Shown piece after piece: positions 1 through 7,983 of a DNA stretch of 29,797 bases. Location: positions 1 through 29,797 of the forward strand of contig JBKOUY010000198.1 in assembly GCA_046723645.1 (NCBI GenBank). Direction: 5' to 3'. Each line of letters begins with the position of its first letter. The first letter of the stretch is position 1. The translations under genes were made by a program, and so were the position numbers. The notes below the pieces were generated by a model. It did not search any database. It worked only from the letters and a program-made list of their open reading frames with translations, and was not told the DNA's origin. This stretch comes from DASQUK01 sp046723645 (GTDB lineage: Bacteria; Actinomycetota; Acidimicrobiia; Acidimicrobiales; VFJN01).

Positions 1-184
1 ACACTGACACTCCGGCCCGACCCCGACCGCCGCCCCTGATGGCGTCGGTCTGCGACCGACACTGACACTCCGGCCCGACCCCGACCGCCGCCCCTGATGG
101 CGTCGGTCTGCGACCGACACTGACACTCCGGCCCGACCCCGACCGCCGCCCCTGATGGCGTCGGTCTGCGACCGACACTGACAC
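1..184. repeat. 58-bp perfect tandem repeat, about 3.2 copies
   Basis: The sequence repeats with an exact 58-base period from the first base to 184, where the match ends. No mismatches are seen between copies. Each unit contains the dyad GTCGGT-CTGCG-ACCGAC (6-bp stem, 5-nt loop). Because 58 is not a multiple of three, successive copies would shift frame, so the array is unlikely to encode protein. It lies directly upstream of the SAM hydrolase start at 194 and is cut by the window edge, so its true length is unknown. It could be a real minisatellite or a contig-end assembly artefact. Confidence 0.95.
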
Positions 185-193
185 ACTTAGGGG

Positions 194-1108
194 GTGGCCC
201 CGCGCTTCGACACGGTCTCGTTCCTGTCCGACTACGGCACCACCGACGAGTTCGTCGGGGTGGTGAAGTCGGTCATCCGTTCGATCGAGCCGCGTGTCAC
301 CGTCGTCGACATCACCCACGACATCCAGCCCTACGACATCAAGGCGGGGTCCCTGACGCTGGCGCGGAGCGTGCAGTACCTGTGCCCCGGCGTGGTCCTG
401 GCGGTGGTCGATCCCGGCGTGGGCACCGACCGCCGGGCCATCGCCATCGAGGTCGGCGACGGACAGTCCTACCTGGTGGGGCCAGACAATGGCCTGCTGG
501 CCTCGGCCGTCGGCATGGTCGGCGGGGCCACCGCCGCCGTGGAGCTCACCAACCCCGAGTACCAGTTGGCGTCACCGGGGCCGACATTCGACGGGCGCGA
601 CGTCTTCGGCCCCGCTGCGGCCCACCTCTGCGCCGGCGTGGCTCTCGACGCGCTCGGGCCCCGCGTCGATCCCGCCGACCTGGTCCCGGGCCTCGTGCCG
701 CTGCCGCGGGACGAGGACGGCGCCATCGTGGGCGAGGTCCTGTGGGTCGACCGCTACGGCAACTGCCAGCTGAACATCGACCCCGAGCAGATCGCGTCGT
801 GGGGCGAGCGGGTGCAGCTCCGGTGGACCCGGCCCACGGAGGGCACCCGCACGGCGCTGCGGGTGCGCGCCTTCGACGAGCTGGGCAGCGGTCAGGCCGG
901 ACTGGTTGTGGACAGCTATGGGCTGCTGGCCGTCACGATGAGCCGCGCGTCGGCCGCCGACACGTTGCAGATCGCGGCCGGCGACGAGCTCGCCCTGGTT
1001 CCCCTCGGCGACGAGGGTGCCAACGGGGGCGCGTCCGCCGGCAACGGTGCCCACGCCCGGCGTGGGAGCCCGGTCCGCCTCCAGCCTCGGCGGTCGGCGG
1101 GACCATGA
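194..1108 (+). CDS. SAM hydrolase / SAM hydroxide adenosyltransferase (DUF62 family)
   Basis: This 304-residue protein matches the DUF62 family, which hydrolyses S-adenosyl-L-methionine to adenosine and methionine and is related to fluorinases and chlorinases. Visible family motifs are SDYG (12-15), DITHDI (39-44), VDPGVGT (72-78), GPDNG (96-100), FDGRDVFGP (132-140) and DRYGN (186-190). Asp73, Arg80 and His144 are placed like the Asp-Arg-His triad of the hydroxide-using enzymes, which argues against a halogenase; that assignment is inferred from memory of the family. The last 30 or so residues are low-complexity Gly/Ala/Arg. The GTG at 194 has only a weak purine run upstream and starts about 10 bases after the 58-bp repeats. 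The TGA stop overlaps the ATG of the next small gene. The physiological role of the family is uncertain. Confidence 0.88.
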   Translation: MAPRFDTVSFLSDYGTTDEFVGVVKSVIRSIEPRVTVVDITHDIQPYDIKAGSLTLARSVQYLCPGVVLAVVDPGVGTDRRAIAIEVGDGQSYLVGPDNGLLASAVGMVGGATAAVELTNPEYQLASPGPTFDGRDVFGPAAAHLCAGVALDALGPRVDPADLVPGLVPLPRDEDGAIVGEVLWVDRYGNCQLNIDPEQIASWGERVQLRWTRPTEGTRTALRVRAFDELGSGQAGLVVDSYGLLAVTMSRASAADTLQIAAGDELALVPLGDEGANGGASAGNGAHARRGSPVRLQPRRSAGP

Positions 1109-1194
1109 GGCCGGGCACGACGATCGTTCTCGCCATCCTGCTCGCTCTCATTCTCGGCGCGTCGGCGATCCAGCTACTGTTCCTGGCGCGCTAG
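1105..1194 (+). CDS. 29-residue single-pass membrane peptide
   Basis: A short reading frame begins at an ATG overlapping the upstream stop (ATGA, 1105-1108) and ends at TAG 1192-1194. The peptide begins MRPGTTIV and then consists almost entirely of Leu, Ile, Ala and Val up to a terminal Leu-Ala-Arg, giving one transmembrane helix of about 20 residues with the basic residue at each end. The overlapping start suggests translational coupling to the SAM hydrolase gene. I do not recognise it. It could be a membrane microprotein or a chance frame. The hydrophobic composition and the tight overlap favour a real gene, but only comparison across species would settle it. Confidence 0.5.
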   Translation: MRPGTTIVLAILLALILGASAIQLLFLAR

Positions 1195-1228
1195 GGGTGG
1201 CGTGGGGACCACGAGGGGAGACGGGCAG

Positions 1229-2713
1229 GTGAACCTCGCGTCAGCGATCGATGCCCACCCGGCCGAGGCGCCGGCGCTGGTGAGCCGAGGTGAGGTCACG
1301 AGCTACGGCGAGCTCCGCTCGCAGGTAGCCGAGGTCCGGGGCGCGCTCGTGGGGCGCGGCGTCGCACCCGGCGACCGTGTGGCCATCGTCGCCGCCAACA
1401 ACCCGTCCTTCGTGGCCGCCTACCTGGGCGTCCTGGGCGTGGGGGCCGTCGCCGTGCCGCTGAATCCCCTGAGCCCGCCGCCCGAGCTCGAGCGCGAGCT
1501 CGCCCTCGTCGGCGCGGGACTGGCGTTGGTGGACGGCACGGACCGCCCGCCGCTTGCCGGGGACGCGGCCACGGGGCTGCCGGGCGTGGACATGGTGCCC
1601 ATCGGCGGCCTGCTCGGCGGCGAGCCCGCCGGCCTGGTCGACCGGGCCGAGGACGACCTGGCCGTGCTGCTGTTCACCAGCGGGACGGCCGGCCTGCCGT
1701 TGGCTGCCATGCTCAGCCACGGCAACCTGCGCGCCAATATCGACCAGGTCCGGGCAGGCGCGGCCGCCGCCGGGGACCCGGACCCGTCGCCGACGGCCGG
1801 CGACGTAGCGCTCGGCGTGATCCCGTTGTGCCACATCTTCGGGTTGAACGCCGTCCTGGGGCTGGCGATGACCGTGGGGGCGTCGGTCGTGCTGGTCGAG
1901 CGCTTCGATCCCGCCGCCGCGCTGGCGCTGCTCGCCGAGCATCGGGTCACCGTGGTGTCCGGCGTCCCCACGATGTGGCGGGCGTGGGCCGACCTGCCGC
2001 CGCCGGGCGCCGGCGAGCCCAACCCGATGGCGAGCGTGAGGCTCGGCGTGTCGGGGGCGGCGACGCTCGATCCCGAGCTCCGGCGGGCCATCGCCGCCCG
2101 CTACGGCGTCGTGCTGGCCGAGGGCTACGGGCTGACCGAGGCCTCGCCGGCGGTCACCAGCGGCGTGGGTCACCAGGCACCCGATGGCAGCATCGGCGTG
2201 CCGCTCCCGGGACTGCTGGTCCGCCTGATCGACCGCTTCGGCGAGGACGCGCTGGTCGGCGACCCGGGCGAGATCTGGGTCAAGGGACCGAACGTGTTCC
2301 GCGGCTACTGGGACGATCCCGACGCGTCCCGGACGGCGCTCACCGAGGACGGCTGGCTGCGCACGGGTGACCTCGCGGTGGTCGACGACGACGGGTTCCT
2401 CCGGCTCGTCGATCGGGCCAAGGACCTCATCATTGTGTCGGGCTTCAACGTCGTGCCGGCCGAGGTGGAGAGGGTGCTGGTGCGCCATCCGGACGTCGCC
2501 GAGGCCGCCGTGGTGAGCGTGCCCGACGCGCACACGGGCGAGGCGGTGAAGGCATTCGTGGTCCCGGAGGCGGGGGCGTCCGTCGACGAGCGCGCCCTGA
2601 TCGACTACGCCAGCCGCCACCTGGCTCGCTACAAGTGCCCCTCGGTCATCAGCGTCGTCGAGGAGCTGCCCCGCGGCCTCACCGGCAAGCTGCTGCGGCG
2701 GCGGCTCCGCTAG
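1229..2713 (+). CDS. Acyl-CoA synthetase / AMP-binding enzyme with altered P-loop
   Basis: This 494-residue member of the ANL adenylating superfamily should activate a carboxylic acid, probably a fatty or aromatic acid, to its CoA thioester through an acyl-AMP. The A5 motif (GYGLTEASP), the A7-A8 region (RTGDLAVVDDDGF, then RAKDLIIVSGFNVVPAEVE) and the C-terminal catalytic-lysine motif (GLTGKLLRRRL) are intact. The ATP-binding P-loop (150-160) reads TSGTAGLPLAA; the usual TSGTTGxPKG Lys-Gly is Leu-Ala here, which is odd for an active enzyme. I chose the GTG at 1229, preceded by a GAGGGGAG purine run; an in-frame GTG at 1202 would add nine residues. It follows the small membrane peptide by 34 bases and probably shares its transcript. 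The substrate cannot be told. Confidence 0.85.
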   Translation: MNLASAIDAHPAEAPALVSRGEVTSYGELRSQVAEVRGALVGRGVAPGDRVAIVAANNPSFVAAYLGVLGVGAVAVPLNPLSPPPELERELALVGAGLALVDGTDRPPLAGDAATGLPGVDMVPIGGLLGGEPAGLVDRAEDDLAVLLFTSGTAGLPLAAMLSHGNLRANIDQVRAGAAAAGDPDPSPTAGDVALGVIPLCHIFGLNAVLGLAMTVGASVVLVERFDPAAALALLAEHRVTVVSGVPTMWRAWADLPPPGAGEPNPMASVRLGVSGAATLDPELRRAIAARYGVVLAEGYGLTEASPAVTSGVGHQAPDGSIGVPLPGLLVRLIDRFGEDALVGDPGEIWVKGPNVFRGYWDDPDASRTALTEDGWLRTGDLAVVDDDGFLRLVDRAKDLIIVSGFNVVPAEVERVLVRHPDVAEAAVVSVPDAHTGEAVKAFVVPEAGASVDERALIDYASRHLARYKCPSVISVVEELPRGLTGKLLRRRLR

Positions 2714-2767
2714 GAGGCCGAGCGGACAGGGACGCAACTGGGACAGAACAGGACGGAATTTTGCACC

Positions 2768-2803
2768 GTCAGCCCGGGCCGCACGGCCTGCGGCAGCGCT
2801 GAC
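2768..2803. terminator. Nested inverted repeat after the acyl-CoA synthetase gene
   Basis: GTCAGC (2768-2773) pairs with GCTGAC (2798-2803), and the enclosed stretch holds a second perfect dyad, GGCCG-CA-CGGCC (2777-2788). Together they could form a branched GC-rich RNA hairpin 55 bases past the stop at 2713 and well before the rex promoter. There is no T-tract, so its role as a terminator is a guess from position. Confidence 0.3.
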
Positions 2804-2880
2804 CACCGTTCGCCCAGACGACGTGTCTATCCGGGCAGCCGCTGACGGCCGACGCACGGGCAGCCCCCTCGCCGCTGTCC

Positions 2881-2911
2881 TTGTGAGCGTGTGAACAAGC
2901 GGGGATAGGCT
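2881..2911 (+). promoter_or_regulatory. rex promoter with Rex-type operator (autoregulation candidate)
   Basis: TTGTGAGCGTGTGAACAA (2881-2898) has the 7-4-7 layout of the known Rex operator TTGTGAA-N4-TTCACAA, with 6 of 7 bases matching in the left half and 5 of 7 in the right. Its first six bases can serve as a -35 (TTGTGA), and TAGGCT (2906-2911) fits the actinobacterial -10 pattern TAGNNT, with a long 19-base spacer. The -10 ends nine bases before the rex ATG, so the transcript would begin at or just before the start codon (leaderless). Rex regulating its own gene is known in Streptomyces; its action here is inferred. Confidence 0.6.
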
Positions 2912-2920
2912 GCCGAGCTG

Positions 2921-3622
2921 ATGGCGAATGGTGGCAAGCGGCAGCCTCGCAAGATCCCCGAGGCCACCGTGAGCCGCCTGCCCCTCTACCTCCGCAGCCT
3001 GCTCGAGGTCGCCAACGACGGCATGCCGACGATCTCGTCGGAGCGGCTGGCGGAGATGTCGGGCGTGAACGCCGCCAAGGTGCGCAAGGACCTCAGCTAC
3101 CTGGGCAGCTACGGCACCCGCGGCGTCGGGTACGACGTCGAGTACCTCCTGTTCCAGATGAGCCGCGAGCTCGGCCTCACCCACGACTGGTACGTCGTGA
3201 TCGCCGGCATCGGCAACCTCGGCCATGCGCTGGCCAACTACGCCGGGTTCCACGAGCGGGGCTTCCCGATCGCCGCCCTGGTCGACGCCGATGCCCGCGT
3301 CATCGGCACCGAGGTCAACGGCATCCCCGTCCGTCACATCGACGAGCTGCCCGCCATCGCCACCACGCATCAGATCGCGATCGGCATCATCGCCACCCCG
3401 GCCAGCGCCGCCCAGGAGGTGGCCGACCGCATGATCGCCGCCGGCGTCAGCTCGATCCTCAACTTCGCCCCGACGATCCTGTCGGTGCCGCCCGAGGTGT
3501 CGCTCCGCAAGGTCGACCTCGCGGTCGAGCTGCAGATCCTCAGCTTCTACCAGCAGCGCAAGACCGCGACCGACCGGGTGGCCCAGGTGGCCGCCGACGC
3601 GGTGGCGCCGCCGGCGACGTAG
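2921..3622 (+). CDS. rex: Redox-sensing transcriptional repressor Rex
   Basis: Rex represses respiratory and fermentation genes and releases DNA when NADH binds. This 233-residue protein has the full family architecture: an N-terminal winged helix (about 10-80) with PEATVSRLPLYLRSL and KVRKDLSYLGSYGTRGVGY, then a Rossmann domain with GIGNLG at 96-101. The length is slightly above the usual 210-230 because of a basic N-terminus and an Ala/Val-rich C-terminal tail. No Shine-Dalgarno sequence is evident before the ATG at 2921, which fits the leaderless promoter described upstream. It heads the tetrapyrrole cluster, as in Streptomyces. A second Rex-like operator lies at 27879-27896. Confidence 0.95.
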   Translation: MANGGKRQPRKIPEATVSRLPLYLRSLLEVANDGMPTISSERLAEMSGVNAAKVRKDLSYLGSYGTRGVGYDVEYLLFQMSRELGLTHDWYVVIAGIGNLGHALANYAGFHERGFPIAALVDADARVIGTEVNGIPVRHIDELPAIATTHQIAIGIIATPASAAQEVADRMIAAGVSSILNFAPTILSVPPEVSLRKVDLAVELQILSFYQQRKTATDRVAQVAADAVAPPAT

Positions 3623-3649
3623 CGGGGCCGAGGCGCCGCGCCGCCCGCC

Positions 3650-4309
3650 ATGCCCGTCGAGCACCCCGTCTACCCGGTCAACCTGATCGTCGACGGGCGG
3701 CCCTGCCTGGTGGTCGGCGGCGGGCCGGTTGCGCTCCACAAGGTGCGTGGACTCGTCGAGGCCGGGGCCCGGGTCACCGTCGTGAGCCCCCAGCTGGACC
3801 CGGGGATCGCCGAGCTCGCCGCGGACGCGGAGGGCGGTGCCGGGGAGGTCACGGCCGAGGCCCGGCCGTACCGGCGCGGCGAGGTGGCCGGCTACCGGCT
3901 GGTCGTGGCCGCGACGGGGGACCCGGCGGCGAACCAGCAGGTCTACGACGACGCTGAGGCCGCCGGCGTGTGGGTCAACAGCGCTGACGATCCCGAGCGC
4001 TGCACCGTGACGCTCCCGGCCCGGCTGCGGCAGGGCCGGCTGACCGTCACGGTGTCGACCGCGGGGCACAGCCCGGCGGTCGCCGCGTGGCTGCGCGACC
4101 GCCTTGCCGGTGAGCTCGGACCGGAATACGACCAGCTGATCGGGCTGTTGGCCGAAGAGCGCGTACGTGTCCAGCGCGAGGGCCGATCGACGGAGGACCT
4201 AGATTGGCGATCGGCGCTGGATTCGGGAATTCTGGAACTCGTTCGAGCCGGACGGCTCGAAGCCGCAAGGGAGCGCCTGCGCTCGTGTCTCTCGTCGTCA
4301 TCGGACTGA
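3650..4309 (+). CDS. Precorrin-2 dehydrogenase / sirohydrochlorin ferrochelatase (CysG N-domain, Met8-like)
   Basis: The enzyme oxidises precorrin-2 to sirohydrochlorin with NAD+ and can insert iron to give siroheme. The 219-residue protein has a Rossmann motif, VVGGGPVALHKV (17-28), and the family signature NSADDPERCTVTLPARLRQG, followed by STAGHSPAVAAWLRD. The Asp in NSADD matches the catalytic Asp of CysG/Met8. It is about the length of the stand-alone dehydrogenase/chelatase domain; the methyltransferase half of CysG is supplied separately by the CobA domain at 6466. The ATG at 3650 follows rex by 27 bases. Its 3' end overlaps the hemA start by 25 bases. Siroheme is the cofactor of sulfite and nitrite reductases, none of which is visible in this window. 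Confidence 0.88.
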   Translation: MPVEHPVYPVNLIVDGRPCLVVGGGPVALHKVRGLVEAGARVTVVSPQLDPGIAELAADAEGGAGEVTAEARPYRRGEVAGYRLVVAATGDPAANQQVYDDAEAAGVWVNSADDPERCTVTLPARLRQGRLTVTVSTAGHSPAVAAWLRDRLAGELGPEYDQLIGLLAEERVRVQREGRSTEDLDWRSALDSGILELVRAGRLEAARERLRSCLSSSSD

Positions 4310-5553
4310 ACCACCGCACCGCCCCGCTCGATCTGCTCGAGCGGATGAGCGTGCCGGAGGCGCAGGCGCCCAAGGCCCTCCACGACCTGTGCAGCCGCGA
4401 GCACATCAGCGAGGCCATGGTGCTCTCGACGTGCAACCGGGCCGAGGTGTACGCCGTCGCCGAGCGCTTCCACGGCGCCTACAGCGACATCCGCAGCTTC
4501 CTCGCCGAGCACTCGTTCCTGCCCCCGGAGGACTTCGCCGACCACCTCTACGTCCACTACGACTCGGCGGCCGCCACGCACCTGTTCTCGGTGACGGCCG
4601 GGCTCGACTCCGCAGTGCTGGGCGAGAGCGAGATCCAGGGCCAGGTCAAGCAGGCGTGGGACGTGGCACGCGACCAGGGCGCCGCCGGTCCGGGGCTCAA
4701 CCTGCTGGTGCGGCACGCGCTCGAGGGAGGCAAGCGCGCCCGCACCGAGACCGCCATCGGCCGCAAGGTCGCGTCGGTCTCGCAGGCGGCCGTCGCCATG
4801 GCACGTGAGCGGCTGGGTGGGTTGGCCGGCAAGACTGTGCTGCTGTTGGGCGCCGGCGACATGGGCGAGGGCATGGCTGTCGCCATGGCGGGCGCCGGCG
4901 AGCGCATCAACCTGATGGTGGCCAACCGCACGCAGGCCAAGGCGGCGGGGCTCGCCGCCCGCATCGGGGCCGAGCCCGTGGCGCTCGTCGACGTGCCCGA
5001 CCGGGTTGCGGACGTCGACCTGTTGCTCACGTCGACGGGTTCGCAGGCGCCGATCATCGAGCGGTCCGATCTCGAGCAGGTCATGGCCGGTCGCCCGGGG
5101 CGTCCCCTGTTCGTGGTGGACATCGCCGTGCCGCGCGACGTCGATCCGGCCGTCGCCGACATCGACGGGGTGACGCTGCTCGACATGGACGACCTGCGTG
5201 GCTTCGCCGCGGCCGGCGTGGCCGGGCGCCGGCGGGAGGTCGCGGCCGCTGAGGCGATCCTCGACGACGAGCTCGAGCGCTATCTCGACGCCAGCTCGGC
5301 CCGCGAGGTGGCGCCGATGATCGTGGCACTGCGCGAGCGCGCCGAGGTGGTGCGCCGGGCGGAGCTCGATCGCTTCCGGGGGCGCCTTGACGACCTCGGC
5401 CCCGACCAGGTGGACCTGGTGGACGCTGTGACCAAGCGCCTGGTGTCCAAGCTGCTCCACCAACCGACGGTGGTGCTCAAGGACGCCGCCGGAAGCCCTC
5501 GGGGTGACCGCCTCGTGGCCGCGCTCCGTGAGCTGTTCGAGATAGAGGGTTGA
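4285..5553 (+). CDS. hemA: Glutamyl-tRNA reductase
   Basis: HemA reduces glutamyl-tRNA(Glu) to glutamate-1-semialdehyde, the committed step of C5 tetrapyrrole synthesis. From the GTG at 4285 the 422-residue protein opens VSLVVIGLNHRTAP, which is the family N-terminus, and places the catalytic Cys at position 50 in LSTCNR. Further signatures are GKRARTETAIG and the NADPH-binding LLLGAGDMG. An upstream in-frame ATG at 4204 would add 27 residues unlike the family. AAGGGAG at 4267-4273 is a good ribosome-binding site for 4285. The start overlaps the preceding gene and hemC follows four bases after the stop, so the cluster is probably cotranscribed and translationally coupled. Confidence 0.95.
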   Translation: MSLVVIGLNHRTAPLDLLERMSVPEAQAPKALHDLCSREHISEAMVLSTCNRAEVYAVAERFHGAYSDIRSFLAEHSFLPPEDFADHLYVHYDSAAATHLFSVTAGLDSAVLGESEIQGQVKQAWDVARDQGAAGPGLNLLVRHALEGGKRARTETAIGRKVASVSQAAVAMARERLGGLAGKTVLLLGAGDMGEGMAVAMAGAGERINLMVANRTQAKAAGLAARIGAEPVALVDVPDRVADVDLLLTSTGSQAPIIERSDLEQVMAGRPGRPLFVVDIAVPRDVDPAVADIDGVTLLDMDDLRGFAAAGVAGRRREVAAAEAILDDELERYLDASSAREVAPMIVALRERAEVVRRAELDRFRGRLDDLGPDQVDLVDAVTKRLVSKLLHQPTVVLKDAAGSPRGDRLVAALRELFEIEG

Positions 5554-5557
5554 GGCG

Positions 5558-6466
5558 GTGGTGAGGCTCCGGGTGGCGACCCGGGGCTCGGCGCTGGCCC
5601 GCTGGCAGGCCGACCACGTGGCCGTCCTGGCGCAGAAGGCCGAGCCGGGCCTCGAGGTGGAGACCGTGGTGGTCGAGACCAGCGGCGATCGCCGGCGCGA
5701 CCTCCCCATCTGGGAGCTGGGCGGCAAGGGCGCGTTCGTCAAGGAGGTGCAGGCCGCCGTGCTCGAGGGGCGGGCCGACGTGGCCGTGCACTCCGCCAAG
5801 GACCTGCCGTCGCTGACGCCGGACGGCCTGGTGATCGGGGCCGTGCCCGAGCGGGCCGACGTGCGCGACGCCCTCGTCGGCGCCACGCTCGCCGCCCTCC
5901 CGCCCGGGGCGACGGTCGCGAGCGGGTCGCTGCGCCGCCGGGTCCAGCTGGCGCACGTGCGTCCCGACCTGAGGTTCGAGGGCCTGCGCGGCAACATCGC
6001 CACTCGGCTGGCGTACGCCGAACGCGAGGCCGTGGCCGCGGTGGTCATGGCGGCGGCCGCGCTCGACCGGCTCGGCCTGGCCGATCGCATCGCCGAGCGC
6101 CTCGATGTCGACCTGATGGTGCCCCAGGTGGGCCAGGGTGCGCTGGCGGTCGAGTGCCGCGCCGACGACGCCGACGCCCGGTGCCTGCTCGATCGCATCG
6201 AGCACGCGCCCAGCCGCCGCGCCGTCGATGCCGAGCGCGGGTTCCTCGCCGAGCTCGGCGGTGACTGTTCGGTGCCGGCCGCAGCTCACGCCACCCTGGC
6301 GGGCGACCGGCTGCGGGTCCGGGGCCTGGTGGCGTCGGCCGACGGGCGGACCGTCGTGCGCCACGAGCTGGCCGGGCCGGCATCGTCGGGTGCGGCGTTG
6401 GGACGGTCGGTGGCACGCCAGCTGCTCGACGATCAAGGGGCCGCCGCCCTCCTCGGCCGCAACTGA
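5558..6466 (+). CDS. hemC: Porphobilinogen deaminase (hydroxymethylbilane synthase)
   Basis: HemC condenses four porphobilinogens into hydroxymethylbilane on a covalently bound dipyrromethane cofactor. This 302-residue protein begins with the family sequence RLRVATRGSALARWQ and carries HSAKDLPS (78-85) with catalytic Asp82, the substrate-binding GSLRRRVQ (123-130), GQGALAVEC (192-200) and the cofactor-binding Cys237 in LGGDCSVPAAAH. The start is one of two adjacent GTG codons (5558 or 5561). Its TGA shares one base with the ATG of the cobA-hemD fusion (TGATG), indicating translational coupling. Confidence 0.95.
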   Translation: MVRLRVATRGSALARWQADHVAVLAQKAEPGLEVETVVVETSGDRRRDLPIWELGGKGAFVKEVQAAVLEGRADVAVHSAKDLPSLTPDGLVIGAVPERADVRDALVGATLAALPPGATVASGSLRRRVQLAHVRPDLRFEGLRGNIATRLAYAEREAVAAVVMAAAALDRLGLADRIAERLDVDLMVPQVGQGALAVECRADDADARCLLDRIEHAPSRRAVDAERGFLAELGGDCSVPAAAHATLAGDRLRVRGLVASADGRTVVRHELAGPASSGAALGRSVARQLLDDQGAAALLGRN

Positions 6467-7983
6467 TGACCGTCCACCTCGTGGGGGCCGGCCCGGGCGA
6501 TCCCGGACTGCTGACCGTGCGCGCGCTCGAGCTGCTGCGGCGGGCCGACGTGGTGGTCTACGACCGGCTGTCGCAGGAGTCGCTGCTGGACCTCGCACCC
6601 GCCGGGGCGGAGCGGATCGACGTGGGCAAGGCGCCGGGGCACGTGCGCCTGGCCCAGCCCGAGATCAACGACCTGCTGATCGAGCGGGGCCGGCGGGGCG
6701 AGACGGTGGTGCGCCTCAAGGGCGGCGATCCGTTCGTGTTCGCCCGGGGGGGCGAGGAGGCGGCCGCGCTGGCCGCGGCCGGCGTGCCGTTCGACGTGGT
6801 ACCCGGCATCACGTCGGCGATCGCCGCACCGGCGTACGCCGGCATCCCGGTCACGCTGCGCCACTCGTCCACCAGCGTCACGATCGTCACCGGGCACGAG
6901 GAGCCGGGCACCGACGGCGCCGAGGGCACGGTCGACTGGGAGGCGGTGGCCCGGGTGGGTGGCACGATCGTCGTGCTGATGGGCGTCGCCCGCATCGGCC
7001 GGATCGCCGCCGAGCTGATGGCGGCCGGGCGGTCGCCCGACACCCCGGTGGCGGCGGTCCAGTGGGGGACCCGGCCGGAGCAGCGCACCGTGAGGGCGAC
7101 GCTGTCGACGATCGCCGACCGGCCGCTGGGGACCCCGTCGACGATCGTGATAGGCGAGGTGGCCGCGTCCGACCTGGCCTGGTACGAGAACCGGCCGCTG
7201 TTCGGCCGGCGGGTGGTGGTCACACGCCCCCGCGACCAGGCCGGCGAGCTCGTGGAGCGGCTGCACGCCCAGGGCGCGGCCGCCGTCGAGGTGCCCGCGA
7301 TCGACATCCGCGACCCCGCCGACGGTGGGGCCGCGCTGGCGGCGGCGGTGGACCGGCTCGGGGAGTACGAGTGGGTGGTCCTGACCTCCGCCAACGGCGC
7401 CCTCCGCCTGCTGGGTGCGCTGCGGGATCGCGGCCGAGATGCCCGGGCCTTCGCCGGCGCCCGGCTGGCGGCGATCGGCCCCGGCACGGCCGAAGCCCTG
7501 GCCGGCGGCAACCTCGTGGTCGACCTGGTTCCGCCCGAGTTCGTGGCCGAGTCCCTCCTGGACGCCCTGCCCCGCCCGACCGGGGGCGCCGCTAGACGGC
7601 TGCTGCTGGTCCGGGCCGCGGTGGCGCGGGACGTCCTGCCCGAGGGGCTGCGGGCGAAGGGATGGGACGTCGACCTGGTCGAGGCGTACCGCACCGAGGC
7701 GGCGCCGATGACCGAGGAGCAGGCGGCCGCCGTCGCCGCGGCCGACGTCGTGACGTTCACGTCGTCGTCGACGGTCAGCAACTTCCTGGCGGGGATGGCG
7801 GGCCGGCCCCTGCCTCCTGGGATCGCCGCCATCGGACCCATAACGGCCGCCACGGCCCGCGAGCACGGGCTCACGGTCGACGTCGAGGCGGAGGTCCACA
7901 CCATCGACGGCCTGGTGGACGCGCTCGTCGCATGGGCCGCCAAGGCCCCACGGCGCGCGCCCGCGGACGATGCCGGTGGCTGA
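6466..7983 (+). CDS. Fused uroporphyrinogen-III C-methyltransferase (CobA) and uroporphyrinogen-III synthase (HemD)
   Basis: Two enzymes are joined in 505 residues. Residues 1-240 are a SAM-dependent uroporphyrinogen-III methyltransferase, with GAGPGDPGLLT (7-17), VVRLKGGDPFVFARGGEE (81-98) and GITSAIAAPAYAGIPVT (114-130); it makes precorrin-2. Residues from about 247 are HemD, starting GRRVVVTRPRDQAGELVERL and including the VLTSANGALRLL and VTFTSSSTVSNFL segments; it closes hydroxymethylbilane to uroporphyrinogen III. The fusion places the product of one active site beside the next. It sits at the branch between heme (HemE, not in this window) and siroheme or cobalamin (the Met8-like gene at 3650). 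The start overlaps hemC by one base and the end overlaps the next gene by 14. Confidence 0.93.
   Translation: MTVHLVGAGPGDPGLLTVRALELLRRADVVVYDRLSQESLLDLAPAGAERIDVGKAPGHVRLAQPEINDLLIERGRRGETVVRLKGGDPFVFARGGEEAAALAAAGVPFDVVPGITSAIAAPAYAGIPVTLRHSSTSVTIVTGHEEPGTDGAEGTVDWEAVARVGGTIVVLMGVARIGRIAAELMAAGRSPDTPVAAVQWGTRPEQRTVRATLSTIADRPLGTPSTIVIGEVAASDLAWYENRPLFGRRVVVTRPRDQAGELVERLHAQGAAAVEVPAIDIRDPADGGAALAAAVDRLGEYEWVVLTSANGALRLLGALRDRGRDARAFAGARLAAIGPGTAEALAGGNLVVDLVPPEFVAESLLDALPRPTGGAARRLLLVRAAVARDVLPEGLRAKGWDVDLVEAYRTEAAPMTEEQAAAVAAADVVTFTSSSTVSNFLAGMAGRPLPPGIAAIGPITAATAREHGLTVDVEAEVHTIDGLVDALVAWAAKAPRRAPADDAGG

Noticed and set aside
1..184. CRISPR array
   Set aside because: The repeats are directly adjacent with no unique spacers, and no cas genes are present.
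194..1108. Fluorinase or chlorinase function
   Set aside because: The Asp73-Arg80-His144 arrangement is that of the hydroxide-using enzymes, and there are no halometabolite genes nearby.
2714..2920. tRNA or small structured RNA gene in the gap before rex
   Set aside because: Apart from the nested dyad at 2768-2803 I could find no cloverleaf, anticodon arm or T-loop sequence.
1241..4069. A 942-codon open frame on the minus strand across the acyl-CoA synthetase, rex and the Met8-like gene
   Set aside because: It runs antiparallel to three clearly homologous genes, is rich in Arg, His, Gly and Asp as expected of a GC-rich shadow, and shows no recognisable domain.
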